Shown: positions 1 through 10,011, counted from the first letter of the stretch. The stretch: DNA of 24,676 nucleotides from Syncephalis plumigaleata (GCA_025201365.1 JAIXMF010000197.1:1-24676), one strand, 5' to 3'. Notes: generated by a model not told the origin, from the letters alone. Program-made: numbers and translations.

Positions 1-85
1 TAAATATACTACGGTAACGTAAAAAGAAGAAAGACTATGGTTAATGAAAGTGAATAAAAGGTAGCAATCTCATTACTACACTCGT

Positions 86-1302
86 TTGCTTGTTTACTCT
101 TCCACCTCTACCCGTCTTTCCCGTTAGCCACTCTCCATCTGCTCCTCGCTACGCTAACACTACACGTCTCTTACCTGAATGCACTCCCATACCTGTACTC
201 CTCTTCTCATTACTCGTTTGTTGTTCTCGGTCACCTTCACTATTCGTATATTCCTATTCCCGTTGTTGTTACTGCTGCTGCTCTAGCAATAGGTCAATGC
301 CACGTCATACGTTTACGCGTTCTATTCGTTTTCTCTATTACCTTTACTTAGTTGCAGCTTGTGATGCTTATCTACGGACAGCCACTGCAATTACACGTTA
401 TACGCACTTTATTCCACTGTGTTTGCCTTCCACTCTATAGCACTCGTACACGATAAGTCTACACTGTTTATTTGTATTCTATGCTGGTGCTTGTACCTGT
501 ACACGATACTCCTGCTACTTGTTGACCCTCTCCCTTGTTTATCAAACTACGATACTGCACTCTCGTCAGATCCGTACCATTTACCCGTATTCTACCACTG
601 TATGCTCCTATGGAATGCTCACACTATTTGCTTACCGGTCTGTATGCGTATCGTCATCAGTCTGTATTGACTATTAGGAGTAGCTTTATATGCATACATG
701 CAGGTTAGTCGACCAGGAATGTACTGCTATAGCTTCTCCCGGCAGTATACCACTTGCTAAAGCATATTGTTTGGTTAATACAGCTCACAGCAAACGCTGC
801 TTCTTAATAGTTCATTGACAGCACTGCTTGTTGCCTGTACTGATAGCTCGTTCGCTTACTCGTCCACTACTCTATTCATACACTCGTATCTCTATTGTTT
901 ATTTGTAATCTACTCGGCAAGTGGTGTATACACTTGATTCATTCTATTCACTAGTTGCTGCTGCTGCTGTTGCTGCTGCCGCTGCTCTTTCTTGTCCTGT
1001 CAACTTTGTTTATTTGTTTATTCGTTTGTATTCTATAAACATATGCGCTCATTCGGGCCTATTCACTCTTGCTGCTATCCATACTACTTGTTCCTCTGCT
1101 TCTATCCTCATTCAGTCAGTAAACACCGTATCAACCTCACCTATATCATTGTATGCACTATACTCACACTCTATTGAACATACTTTGCTTTCAGCCAATA
1201 CAACTAGTTGCTACTACTATTGTTATTATTATTCGGTTATCAGCAGTATACAAGCAACTAGAATATATCACTCATCTACTCACTGGTGATGCGTTAATAT
1301 CA
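86..1302. repeat. Pyrimidine-rich noncoding block, duplication copy A
   Basis: A T/C-rich stretch on the + strand that is repeated nearly base for base at about 10012-11208. Long shared tracts include the part around 420-720 (matching 10345-10640), which is almost identical. The open frames inside it appear in several + strand frames at once, are rich in Ser, Leu, Tyr and Cys, show no domain and begin at non-ATG codons in part, so I do not call genes here. It contains a GCT/GTT trinucleotide tract at about 955-987, much shorter in copy B. Similarity starts abruptly near 86 and ends at about 1302, where copy B jumps to sequence matching 3163 onward. Function unknown; it could be repeat-derived or a long untranslated or noncoding transcript. 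Confidence 0.8.
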
Positions 1303-2176
1303 CTCGCTGATGACTTGTATCAATGCCAATCCATTGACTACATCCATCATGCTAATGGCACAACAACTTAATCATTCACCCGCGTCATGTCACTGTCGTA
1401 TTCGCCATTGTATCTATGTCATCATGTCTATTATTCACTCTAAATCAAGCTTGTAGTCATCACTGGTCGACAACAAACAGCGACCATCATTCCACCGTCA
1501 TCTACATCCAATCTACGACCATCGGGCGAACATCTTCCTACTCCAACACACCATATCCCACTTGTCATCGCTTACGATGATGGTATGTAACAGTGGTCGA
1601 TCATGATATGATGGAGATATACCGAACGTATTCATAGAGCACTTGGACATTGCCGGATTCTTGTGGATATCGGACAACCCTACACTACCGATACACAATG
1701 GCAATCACAGTCGATCCTTTGTCTAGCCGTTATAATGTCACTATGTATGCGCGCTCGATACAAGCTTTAATGTCGGTATTCTCGCATGCTGCATGATCAC
1801 ATCTGTCGACCACGGATAATCCATTGTAAACTAGCAGCACACTTTGTCAATCAACATGACTATCAGCGATGCTCGACATTATTCCAATATTACCAACTGG
1901 ATTGTCTTTTTTTAATTGGTGCCATCTTTATTTTCATTACAACTTGCATCTACCGCATGAGCATCGCGTTACCAATGATCTCAACGGCAATGGATATGAT
2001 ATAAGCACAGCTATCATCTGTACATACACGATCAACCATTCCGCTTATTTCTACCACTTTTACTACTACTACGACTGATCAGCATCAAGATATCTCGACA
2101 GCCGTGCAATCATAACCATTCTGCTATTATCGCTACCACGGCCACGCCAATAGTACGTGCATCTACAACGACTACA

Positions 2177-2308
2177 ATGGCAACAGCCATTTTAGTTCTC
2201 TTACTGAATTCACTCGTACATGCACGTGGCACGTTTATTGCCACATTACGCTATCGGACACACAAACACACTGCTCAATGGACAGCCTCGAAGCGCAATG
2301 CTATTTGA
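2177..2308 (+). CDS. Possible 43-residue small secreted peptide (speculative)
   Basis: A short ATG-initiated frame with a stop at 2306-2308. The first 16 residues are hydrophobic (Ala, Ile, Leu, Val run, then LVHA), which looks like a signal peptide with an Ala cleavage position. The remainder is basic and polar with no cysteines. It lies in the segment unique to copy A, so there is no paralogue in the window to test conservation. ORFs of this length occur often by chance, and no promoter or splice evidence supports it. Confidence 0.12.
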   Translation: MATAILVLLLNSLVHARGTFIATLRYRTHKHTAQWTASKRNAI

Positions 2309-2782
2309 ACGGATGGTAATTTTCTATAACGAATCTGCTGCTTCAAGTAACTGCAGTAGCATCGAGGAAGGTTATAACGAACGCTGATATCGACTAACTT
2401 GTGGTCCATCAGCTCGATCTAATCAAGCAGCAAACATACGCCATGCTCATACTCATCTAAACAGCAACGGTGATGGATTGGCCCATTAATTGCCGTACAA
2501 ATCGATTTCGCGTTGTCGCTACCACGCACGACTACTATTTCACCTGCACATCCGCACATCCGCACATACGCCATCAATGGATCGTGAACTAGCATGCAAG
2601 CAACAGCTGCAACAACAGCATCATCGTCGCCATCGTCGTCATTTGGATATTGATTGATCATTACCATTGCAAGAACATTCACGACACCAAGTGGCATGGC
2701 AGCTACGGGAGCTGTAGGATTTGTATTTGAAAGACGAGTTAGACCGCAACTGATATTTGAAGCATCACTCGCCCCCAAAAAA

Positions 2783-2836
2783 CAACAACAACACCAACGA
2801 CAACAACGACAACGACAACGACAACAACAACAACGA
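2783..2836 (+). repeat. CAA/CGA trinucleotide microsatellite
   Basis: An imperfect run of CAA, CGA and ACC triplets. It creates artificial Gln/Arg-rich frames on the + strand and Cys/Arg-rich frames on the - strand that should not be read as proteins. Confidence 0.85.
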
Positions 2837-3162
2837 CTAGAAGCGGAATATCCAGGTGCCACTTTGTTCTATAATCGAATATTACTCTTTACTACATATT
2901 TTTTTTGTAATTGGTATGTACTCGACATGCTTACCCGAATGGATGTCTGATACCGGTGATAGTGCGGCGAGTATGGCATTTTCTATAATATATAAATAGG
3001 TGCACGATTGGATACGTGGCGATCAGTACTACTGCCTACTAGTATCACCATCATTACCACAATTTATTTATGCAGCTATTTGCAGCTGGATGGAAATGAA
3101 ACTATTCCGACACAACTAGGCAAGTCTCGTATCGTTCGAATACACGACTAGTGGCGATGTCA

Positions 3163-3825
3163 ATGGATGTATATCTGCTTGTAATAATTGTAATGAACTG
3201 GGCAACAGGTCATCGGACAACACAATAGGTACTGGCCATCTGACGTGAACATGCGTGCATTGGCATGAATACACTGCTACCGTTTAATGCGTGCATCAAG
3301 AGTTATAACTAAATAGGAATATAGCTTACAAGTAGGAACAGCGGTTTAATGGTCACTGCCATCATAGCTGGAGTGTATTCAATGACTTGTCTATTATCTC
3401 GGATGCTTTAATGCTAGCTAGTTTCATACCGTACACTATGTAGATCGAGCGATTATTGAAACTAAATCGGATTCTGTTGATCTCCATTTCATTTCAATAT
3501 CAATCATACGCGTTTCAATTGCAGCTGAATCCAATACACTCTTCTGGATTTTATTCATGGTAGCTGTAACCGAAGCAGATCTAGAAATGACTATCGTAAA
3601 CGGCATTCAATATCTATAATTGGCAAGTACACATGGTAAGCGATACCGTATTCTGTTTATTTTACTTTTTGCTTAAACGACATTTTAACATCGTAGCCAT
3701 CGAATACTCACCTATAAATGAGCAGCCATTTGTCGTGAACAATTCGATAGCTCACTATCCTCTTCTCATTTACACGCACAATATAGACATATTCACTTCT
3801 TTACGCTTAGGCCGTAACGAACAAT
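3163..3825 (+). promoter_or_regulatory. Upstream region of kinase-like gene A
   Basis: Noncoding sequence that aligns with 11209-12064 upstream of the paralogous gene. The last 115 bp before the start codons are especially similar, including the 5' leader with its TCTTCTCATTTACACGCACA motif. Conservation of noncoding sequence through the start codon suggests that both copies inherited the same promoter and 5'UTR. Confidence 0.6.
3713..3718 (+). promoter_or_regulatory. TATA box of kinase-like gene A
   Basis: TATAAA lies 113 bp upstream of the ATG at 3826. The paralogous gene has TATAAA at exactly the same distance, inside the same conserved context, so it is a good candidate core promoter element. 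Confidence 0.55.
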
Positions 3826-5088
3826 ATGCGGATAACTTCACATTCTACATTGACTATTAGCACTTGTGCTTTAGCACTGTTATCCCAGCTACCGAGTGCT
3901 CACTCAGCTCATGGTTTTTTCAAAGAAGGTAAGCTATGCATGTGTAGTCTATCCGATGTCTGCTAACTTGTTTATAGGTGATAATACTATCACTACTTTT
4001 GCCCAGAGGTACGTTATGGAGCATCTGAAAGAGCTTGGACTATCGAAAATACGCTGGAGCGGTGGAAATGATCAAAACCTTAGACTTGCTCGAGTAACCT
4101 GGAACAAACACGATGCATTTATGAAATGTGATATAGTATCTAGCAAACCAGAAGGATTTGAAGTAGACATATTTGAAGAAGCTATAGCAGAAGTATATGC
4201 ATTCAACGTAAGTGTATTGATCTATCACTCAAATAATCGCACTTACTTTACGGTATAAATACAGGCATTGGTGAAAGCAAAGAAGGAGCTGGAAGGCGAT
4301 TACGCAACAGGCCGACAAAATGTCATGGATCCATTGCACCAATTTAACTTCTCTGAAAGCAATGGAAATAGGTACTTCTGCCATCTTTACAGCTTTATCA
4401 ATGGTGTGCTTCTAGATGATTACTTCAGAAAACACACCATTGCTCAGGCATATATTACTGCTGCCAAAATATTACCTGATATTATAAGAGGTAAGTTTGA
4501 TAGTTATTCATAGAGCATGATTGCTAATTGCTTTATAGGCTTGATTTATCTTTACAATGCTGGCATTATCCATTATGATCTGCACCAGAGAAGTAAGTAA
4601 ACATTAATAACTATAAAATATGCTAACAATATACCGTAGATATTATGATACAAAAGAATTTTGTTGGCAAAATAGTTGGTGTAAAGCTCATTGATATGGA
4701 TGGAACGGAGATATTTAGAAGACAACAAGGTTGGGCGCCTATAAGCTCAAATGACGAGGAGCACTTAACGCCGAATCCACGTCTAAAATACAAGAGTTGT
4801 GACGGGCTTAAGGGTGTGATGGCCGGGTTCTTAGTGAAATTTATTTTCCACATAAGAGGAGACAATCCTTATGTTCCTAACTATGTATTGGCCAAACAGG
4901 CCGTACTAGATTGTTTAGAAAAATTTAAGCGGCATCAAGGATATATTGAGTCAAGACTAGGTAATGTAAAGGCAGTCATTCCAGCAATACGTTATCTTCT
5001 TAAAGTGTATTACACCATACGATTTGATCCATTTGCTTGCTCTTCTCCTATGCGTGCATTAAAAGAACTACCACCACGTACTCTCTAG
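3826..5088 (+). CDS. Secreted protein-kinase-like protein, copy A (five exons)
   Basis: Exons 3826-3928, 3978-4207, 4265-4490, 4539-4592 and 4640-5088 give 353 aa. All introns are 47-57 nt with GTAAG donors; TGCTAAC branch sites are seen in introns 1 and 4. Residues 1 to about 28 form a signal peptide (MRITSHS, then a hydrophobic core and SAHSAHG). Kinase hallmarks follow in order: a Gly-containing loop near 62-72 (WSGG), a beta3-type Lys at K84 (AFMKC), candidate helix-C Glu at E102 or E106, a hinge-like LYSFING, the catalytic loop HYDLHQRN with D200 and N205, and DMDG in place of DFG with D223. All residues needed for phosphotransfer are present, so it may be active in the secretory path or outside the cell. 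The C-terminus carries CSSPMRALK and LPPRT, shared with copy B. The ATG was chosen because it starts the signal peptide and is conserved in the paralogue. Substrate and exact family are unknown; a pseudokinase effector is the alternative. Confidence 0.85.
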
Positions 5089-5269
5089 TTATAATCGATA
5101 CACTATTAGTATACGGTAAGTATCGAGCAATAACTGATTCATTCTACTAAAATGCTAATCTGTCATTGAATGGATTAGCAATCATATAGGCAATGAGAAT
5201 GTGATGACACTCGCACAGCATGACCATACAACTGCTGATATCGCTGTATGATCTAATGATTTCATCATC

Positions 5270-5275
5270 AATAAA
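5270..5275 (+). terminator. Candidate poly(A) signal of kinase-like gene A
   Basis: AATAAA about 180 nt after the stop codon. Other weak AT-rich signals exist nearby, so assignment is tentative. Confidence 0.35.
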
Positions 5276-5645
5276 ACATATTCACTATTTCGATACAATA
5301 GTATTCTAGCTTTTAAATGTACTGCTGCAATATGATGTGCTCGTCATTGGGAGTATAGTCAGCAATGGATTTGGCTACGTGTATACAACCGGATATACAA
5401 TGACTATACAGAATGACTGATGCTAACCGATAATTATGAATGGTGAATAATGAGTGCACTAACGAACATTGTTAGCATCAATTAATGCCACGGCAATAGA
5501 TACGCAAATAACGAATAAACGAGTAACGCATAGCTCGCTACATACCGTCTTCGGCTACATAGTAATATGGAACGTACATTGATCGGTTAATGCTACCTGG
5601 TTCTACGCAAGGTGTACTAAAGGTTTATTGTTATTAACGAGTAAG

Positions 5646-5718
5646 TCTAGAACAGACCTCGAGCGTGTCCTATGAGGCTTGACGCTTTCACTTTATCATG
5701 ACTAACTCCTGTTCTAGA
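5646..5718. repeat. Inverted repeat with nested stem
   Basis: TCTAGAACAG at 5646-5655 is the exact reverse complement of CTGTTCTAGA at 5709-5718. Inside it AGCGT (5662-5666) pairs with ACGCT (5682-5686). Together they could form a two-part hairpin of about 73 nt. No RNA family is recognised. Confidence 0.5.
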
Positions 5719-6024
5719 AGGCAGCTTAGCTTCACGATCTAGCATGCATATATAATACCCGGTCAGGTGGACATTCAGTCGTGTGCCGCTCTGTCTACTA
5801 TTACCTGGTCTACGCCGTTTAACGCCACTCTCTACATATCAACAGGCTGTGAAGCAACGCGTGCCATTCTCGACTACGTGCCTATATGCTCCATATATTG
5901 ACCGGTGCATCCTACGTGAACCTATACCGCGTAACCCACTCGCATGGTTACATGTACCTGATGGTTAATAGTTCCTATTCATTCTTGGTTATTGGTGAAT
6001 ACCACCTGCTTTACACGTTCACTC

Positions 6025-6046
6025 CTCTCTCTCTCTCTCTCTCTCT
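6025..6046 (+). repeat. (CT)11 microsatellite
   Basis: Uninterrupted CT dinucleotide repeat inside a pyrimidine-rich stretch. Confidence 0.95.
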
Positions 6047-6239
6047 GTTGTTTACTCTTTCTTTTCTCTTTTTCTTCACCGTTCACTACTCGTATTCGTG
6101 ATGCTCGCTGTACCTGTTCTTTATTTCTCTTTCTCCTTCATCTTGTATGCACTTACCTTTGCTTAGCACACTCGCGTACTTGTACTTTCTCCTCTCTCGC
6201 TTGTTTATATTTTACTCGCGTTTGCTATTCACCGCTCCT

Positions 6240-6480
6240 TCTTGTTGTTGTTGTTGTTGTTGATCTAACGTTAGATTGCGTCATCATCTACGCGTTCTAT
6301 TCGTCCTGTCTATTATCCTTACCTCTTTGTAGTTTGCGGTGCTTTTCTACGCACGCTCACCACGATCACGCGTTCATACTCACTTTATTCTGCTGCAATC
6401 ACCTTCCCCTTCAGCCTGTAGCACTTGTGCACGACAAGACTACCGTGTTGTTCCTGCGAGTGCGTTACAGCTGTCATTGC
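6240..6480 (+). repeat. Diverged third copy of the pyrimidine-rich block
   Basis: This stretch aligns with about 258-470 of copy A and about 10190-10390 of copy B. Shared tracts include ACGCGTTCTATTCGT, the ACTTTATTC piece and the AGCACT-GT-CACGA piece, in the same order and spacing. It is clearly more diverged than A and B are from each other and starts with an expanded TTG repeat (6243-6262). No kinase-like gene follows; AT-rich sequence begins about 200 bp downstream. Confidence 0.6.
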
Positions 6481-7059
6481 GTCATGATCCACTCGCGCGT
6501 TTATTCCTTTGTACGTTAACAGTGCTCATCTGCTACTCTTTGTATTACAAGGTAAGCTGCCGTCTGTTTATTATATTTCTACTGTGCACTAGTTACGGGT
6601 AATGCTTGCGCGTCTAAAGCTATTCTGTATGCTGTTCTGCATACTGTGTACGCTTCAAGTAAGTTCCGTTTGTTTACTTTTCTATGCTCATTACACTCGT
6701 ATAAGCCCTTTATTAATAAAAAGCAATAAAGCTATTAGTACACCTACTAATTGGTCATTAGTATGGTATTAATAAAGTGTTAATAAATTATTAATATAGC
6801 CCTTAGTAAAATTAACAAGGGTTAGCAGCTTAAAACTAGCAAAAAATTACTAATGAAAGCATTAATGAAAGTTAACAAATTTATTAACAAATTCATTAGT
6901 AAAAATTAGCAGTTTCAATCTAACAAAATAGCTGGCAAAAACTGGCAAAAATATTACTAATGAACCCATTAATAAAAGTTAACAAAAAGTTAACAAATTT
7001 ATTAACATTTATCCCCCATTATTAACAACCATTTCCCCTATATTGCCACCTATTTATAG

Positions 7060-7158
7060 CTATATATAGAGCGGCTATACATGCTATATATAGAACTATA
7101 TATAGATATTACGTCACATTTCTATATATAGTACTATTTATAGCTGTTCTATATATAG
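7060..7158. repeat. Cluster of five CTATATATAG palindromes
   Basis: Perfect 10-bp palindromes at 7060-7069, 7084-7093, 7096-7105, 7122-7131 and 7149-7158, inside the AT-rich element. They could be protein-binding sites or part of a structure-forming region. Confidence 0.85.
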
Positions 7159-7277
7159 CTATTAATAGAAACGCAGTCACGGATATTATTTGTATGGCGT
7201 TTTACTTTCCACCCATTAACTATCGTTATTTTGGTCCAATCTCGCTGTTTATGCGCTCATTCGACGTATCTCGCTTT

Positions 7278-7801
7278 TCCGGACCAGAATATGTACCTGT
7301 TGCCTAAATAAATGACAAATAGGGCGAGTAAAATGTCGATAGTTGCCGTGATTCTTGATTTGGCTGTGCTTTCCAGTATCCATGTTTTCCTCCTCCGATA
7401 TCCATCAGATCGGCATGCGGGTGCTACCATTCTACTGGGCATCACAGAGTGCACAAGTCTACTTATTCGCTAAACCCAGCATAGCTTAGTAGTATGGCGA
7501 GTAAAGCCGCGGAAATCACCGTGATTCTTGAATTTGTATGGTAGTTTCCCTATAATACCGTGTTTTTCAATGCTATTGCCATAACGCACTTGAAAGCATG
7601 CACAAATAGTGCATTTCGCATGTCCAGACCGCAATAGCGAGTTGATTGATATGCGAGTCGGCTACAATCGATGCATTTTCAGGCAATAAATCGCAAATAG
7701 TCTATTTCTCCCATACAAATCGCGTTATTTGGTCGTCCGGTCCTTTTCATTTTGCTCAAATGGCGTTATTTCTCAATGGTAGTGGCATATTCTGGTCCGG
7801 A
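7278..7801. repeat. 16-bp perfect inverted repeat pair within the AT-rich element
   Basis: TCCGGACCAGAATATG at 7278-7293 and its exact reverse complement CATATTCTGGTCCGGA at 7786-7801. A second shorter inverted pair, ATTTGTATGG (7188-7197) with CCATACAAAT (7711-7720), has similar placement, supporting a fold-back architecture. Confidence 0.7.
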
Positions 7802-8265
7802 CGGGCCTTCTGACTTCAATAGACGCAATACTACCTCCAGAAGACCAGAATTGAGCGAGAAAAATGGATATACCAGAAAAATGACCTGATTCTCCAAGGG
7901 CCCCAATGGGCCATTAACTTTTATTAATAAGTTTGTTAACTTTTATTAGTAATTTTATTAACTTTTTATTAGTAATTTACTAGCTTTTATTAGCCAGACA
8001 AGGACCCGGTCCCCTCAAGAGCCGCAGAAGAGCCGCAGAAGAGCCCAAATAGCTATTAACTTTTATTAATAAATTCATTAACTTTTTATTAGTAATTTTG
8101 TTAACTTTTATTAACCAGAAAATGACCTGGTCCCCATTGGCGCTCCCATTGGCCTATTAACTTTTATTAACATGTAGTCATGGCTATACTATTAGCAAGA
8201 GACAACAAAGCAATCCGATGGGTATTAGTAAGCTAGCTGACTTTTATTAACACTTATTAATAACA

Positions 8266-8639
8266 ATGGCTCACATTAATGGGTCTATAGGTATAGCCAT
8301 GGTGATCATGACAACATTCATTATTGTTTCAATACTGAGACATATGCATGACGATGACCATACACTCTGGCCTTCATGACTATACCTCCTTTTATATCCC
8401 TTCAATAATAATACAACACATACCAGCATGTTCCTCATTTCAATATGATTGAATGAATGCACTTGTAGTGTTCTCGCTTCATTACCCATGCATGAAAAAT
8501 TGGCGAGTGTAATTGACATGTTCACTATACACATGGCTCCCATGTCGCTACCTCCTCTAGTATGCTTCCTATATCGTTTTCATAATACCACCATGTTCTC
8601 CATTACAATGCTGTAGCTTTGTTACTCGATTTATTATAC
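8266..8639. other. Intergenic stretch without identified features
   Basis: Between the AT-rich element and the CT-rich array. A 90-residue open frame on the - strand (8271-8543) has an ATG but no signal peptide, domain or splice context, so it is not called. Confidence 0.5.
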
Positions 8640-9745
8640 ATTATTGCATTCATTCAATGTTGCTATACTCATTTCTTTACTAATCCCGCTCCTTCCTCGC
8701 ATGTTATATTCATTACTCTCATTCTCTCTCACTCGCTCGCTCTATTCATTCCTTGCATAATCTTGTCACTATATTCACATTCCTCTCGCTCGATCTCATC
8801 ACTTCCCTCGGGTTCTACTCACTATACTCATTTCTCTCGCGTTCTATTCTTTCATCGTGCGTTCTACTCACTTCTCTCACTCAATCTTGTTCTTTATACT
8901 TACTATACTCACTCATCTCGCTCCATCTCGTCACTATACTCACTCCTCTTGCTCGATCTACTCGTTCGCGGCGTGCTTTACTCCTTCTTCTTACTCGTTC
9001 TATTCATTACTCGTGTGTTCTACTCAATACTCTCACTCCTCTCGCTCGGATCTACTCACTATACTCATTACGCTCACGCATTCGTCTTACATTCCTCGCT
9101 TATTCTACTTGTTTCTCGCTCGATCTTGTCACTATACTCACTCCTCGCGCGTTCTACTCCTTCCACTCACTTCCTCGTCCGTTCTACTAATTACTCTTAC
9201 GTTCGTCGCGCGTTCTACTCACTTCTCTTGCACTTTTATTCATTCGTCGTGTGCTATACTCATTGCATTCAATACGCTTTCTATTGCATACGAACTAATT
9301 AACGTTCAGCATATATCCTTTTATTATACATGTATGCACTCGTTGCTATTAACTAACCACACTACTACAGCAACTATTCTTCTCGCTCGATCTCGTTTCT
9401 CTTGCACGATCTACTCATTACTCGCCCGTTCTTGTCATACTACTCACTCCTTCCGCTTGATCCCGTTCCTTTGCTCGATCTACACGTTCCCGCTCAACCT
9501 ACTCATTCATTGCGCGCTTTACTCTCCTTTCTCTCGTGTTCTACTCGCTTCCGCTATACGATCTACTCACTATGCTCGTTTCTCGTGCGCTTCACACATT
9601 CCTCTCGCTCGCTCTTGTCCTTTTACTCACTTCTTTCGCTTAAGCTCACTCCTCTTGCACGCTCTAGTTCGTTGCGCGCTTTATTTATTCTTCTTATTAA
9701 CTATACTTGTTTCCTGCTTGATCTCCTCGCTCACTCGTTATTCGC
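8640..9745 (+). repeat. Degenerate CT-rich satellite-like array
   Basis: Over 1.1 kb the + strand is strongly pyrimidine-rich and repeats loose variants of CTCGCTCGATCT followed by ACTATACTCACTCC and TTCTACTCACTT. Recognisable units lie near 8788, 8808, 8919, 9041, 9116 and 9381, with irregular spacing. Because stops are rare in such sequence, long frames stay open in more than one + frame (including a 314-codon one), but the encoded Ser/Leu/Tyr-rich strings have no domain and simply translate the repeat. No intron or promoter logic supports a gene. Confidence 0.75.
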
Positions 9746-9746
9746 A

Positions 9747-9960
9747 TATTTATCACCGTACCACTCTTAATTGGCTGATATGCACACTAACACACTTGTG
9801 ATACACTTGTTTATTGCTTATGCGTTACTCGTTTACTCGCTCGTTCGTTCACTTGTTCACTCGTCAACCGCGTAGTTATCACCGTGACACTCGTTGGAGG
9901 TGGATATGCACACTAGTGCACTTGTGAACACACTCACTTTGTTTACGCGTTACTTCTTTA
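9747..9960 (+). repeat. 126-bp tandem repeat pair
   Basis: TTATCACCGT occurs at 9750-9759 and 9876-9885, followed in both by a GGATATGCACACTA-like tract, CACTTGTGA and then a GCGTTACT tract. The two units are imperfect and sit just upstream of copy B of the segmental duplication. Confidence 0.65.
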
Positions 9961-10011
9961 TTCCTCTCACTATTTGATCTGCCATTCATCATTCCTGCTT
10001 CCCTTGATTCT

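Larger units (their letters stand above)
1303..3162. other. Copy A-specific 1.86 kb segment without a recognisable gene
   Basis: This segment is present between the two halves of duplicated copy A but absent from copy B, where sequence equivalent to 1302 joins directly to sequence equivalent to 3163. The two edges share TCA (1300-1302 and 3160-3162), compatible with a microhomology-mediated deletion in copy B or an insertion in A. I found no protein family in any frame. It contains a CAA/CGA repeat (about 2783-2836) and one tiny ORF with a hydrophobic N-terminus (2177-2308). Open frames near 2419-2950 are artefacts of the trinucleotide repeat. Confidence 0.65.
5089..6239. other. Intergenic, end of copy A and spacer
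   Basis: The first 180 bp match the 3' flank of the second kinase-like gene (13386 onward, including GCAATCATATAG and GACCATACAACTGCTG). After about 5300 the similarity fades. The stretch 5503-5534 resembles, in inverted orientation, the sequence near 9817-9848. A stem-loop-capable inverted repeat lies at 5646-5718 and a CT dinucleotide run at 6025-6046. I see no gene; the open frames at 5783-6101 have no recognisable features. Confidence 0.6.
6700..8265. mobile_element. AT-rich noncoding fold-back-like element
   Basis: Composition changes sharply here. Both ends are built from variants of TTAACTTTTATTAATAA: the left arm (about 6700-7015) holds it as TTATTAATAAAAGTTAA-type sequence and the right arm (about 7910-8265) holds it in the opposite orientation, so the arms are inverted relative to each other. 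The core contains a 16 bp perfect inverted pair (7278-7293 and 7786-7801), five copies of the palindrome CTATATATAG (7060-7158) and an imperfect direct repeat about 173 bp apart (7323 onward and 7496 onward). No transposase or other protein is visible, so a non-autonomous or decayed element is the likeliest reading. Precise ends and target-site duplications could not be determined. Confidence 0.45.

Noticed and set aside
90-1371. Several open frames of 60-122 codons in copy A of the pyrimidine-rich block, with counterparts in copy B
   Set aside because: They overlap in different frames, partly rely on non-ATG starts, and the A/B differences include indels that change the reading frame (for example the GCT tract), so protein-level constraint is not visible.
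2419-2950. Cys/Arg-rich and Gln/Arg-rich frames on opposite strands
   Set aside because: Both are produced by the CAA/CGA repeat at 2783-2836 and nothing else supports them.
7257-7454. 65-codon frame on the - strand in the AT-rich element core as a transposase remnant
   Set aside because: No transposase, helicase or integrase motif is recognisable in it, and it overlaps the inverted repeat.
8271-8543. 90-codon frame on the - strand with an ATG
   Set aside because: No signal peptide, domain, paralogue or splice context; length compatible with chance.
8857-9801. 314-codon open frame in the CT-rich array
   Set aside because: It overlaps other open frames on the same strand, is a translation of a degenerate repeat, starts and ends without gene signals and shows no domain. 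Absence of stops is expected from the base composition.
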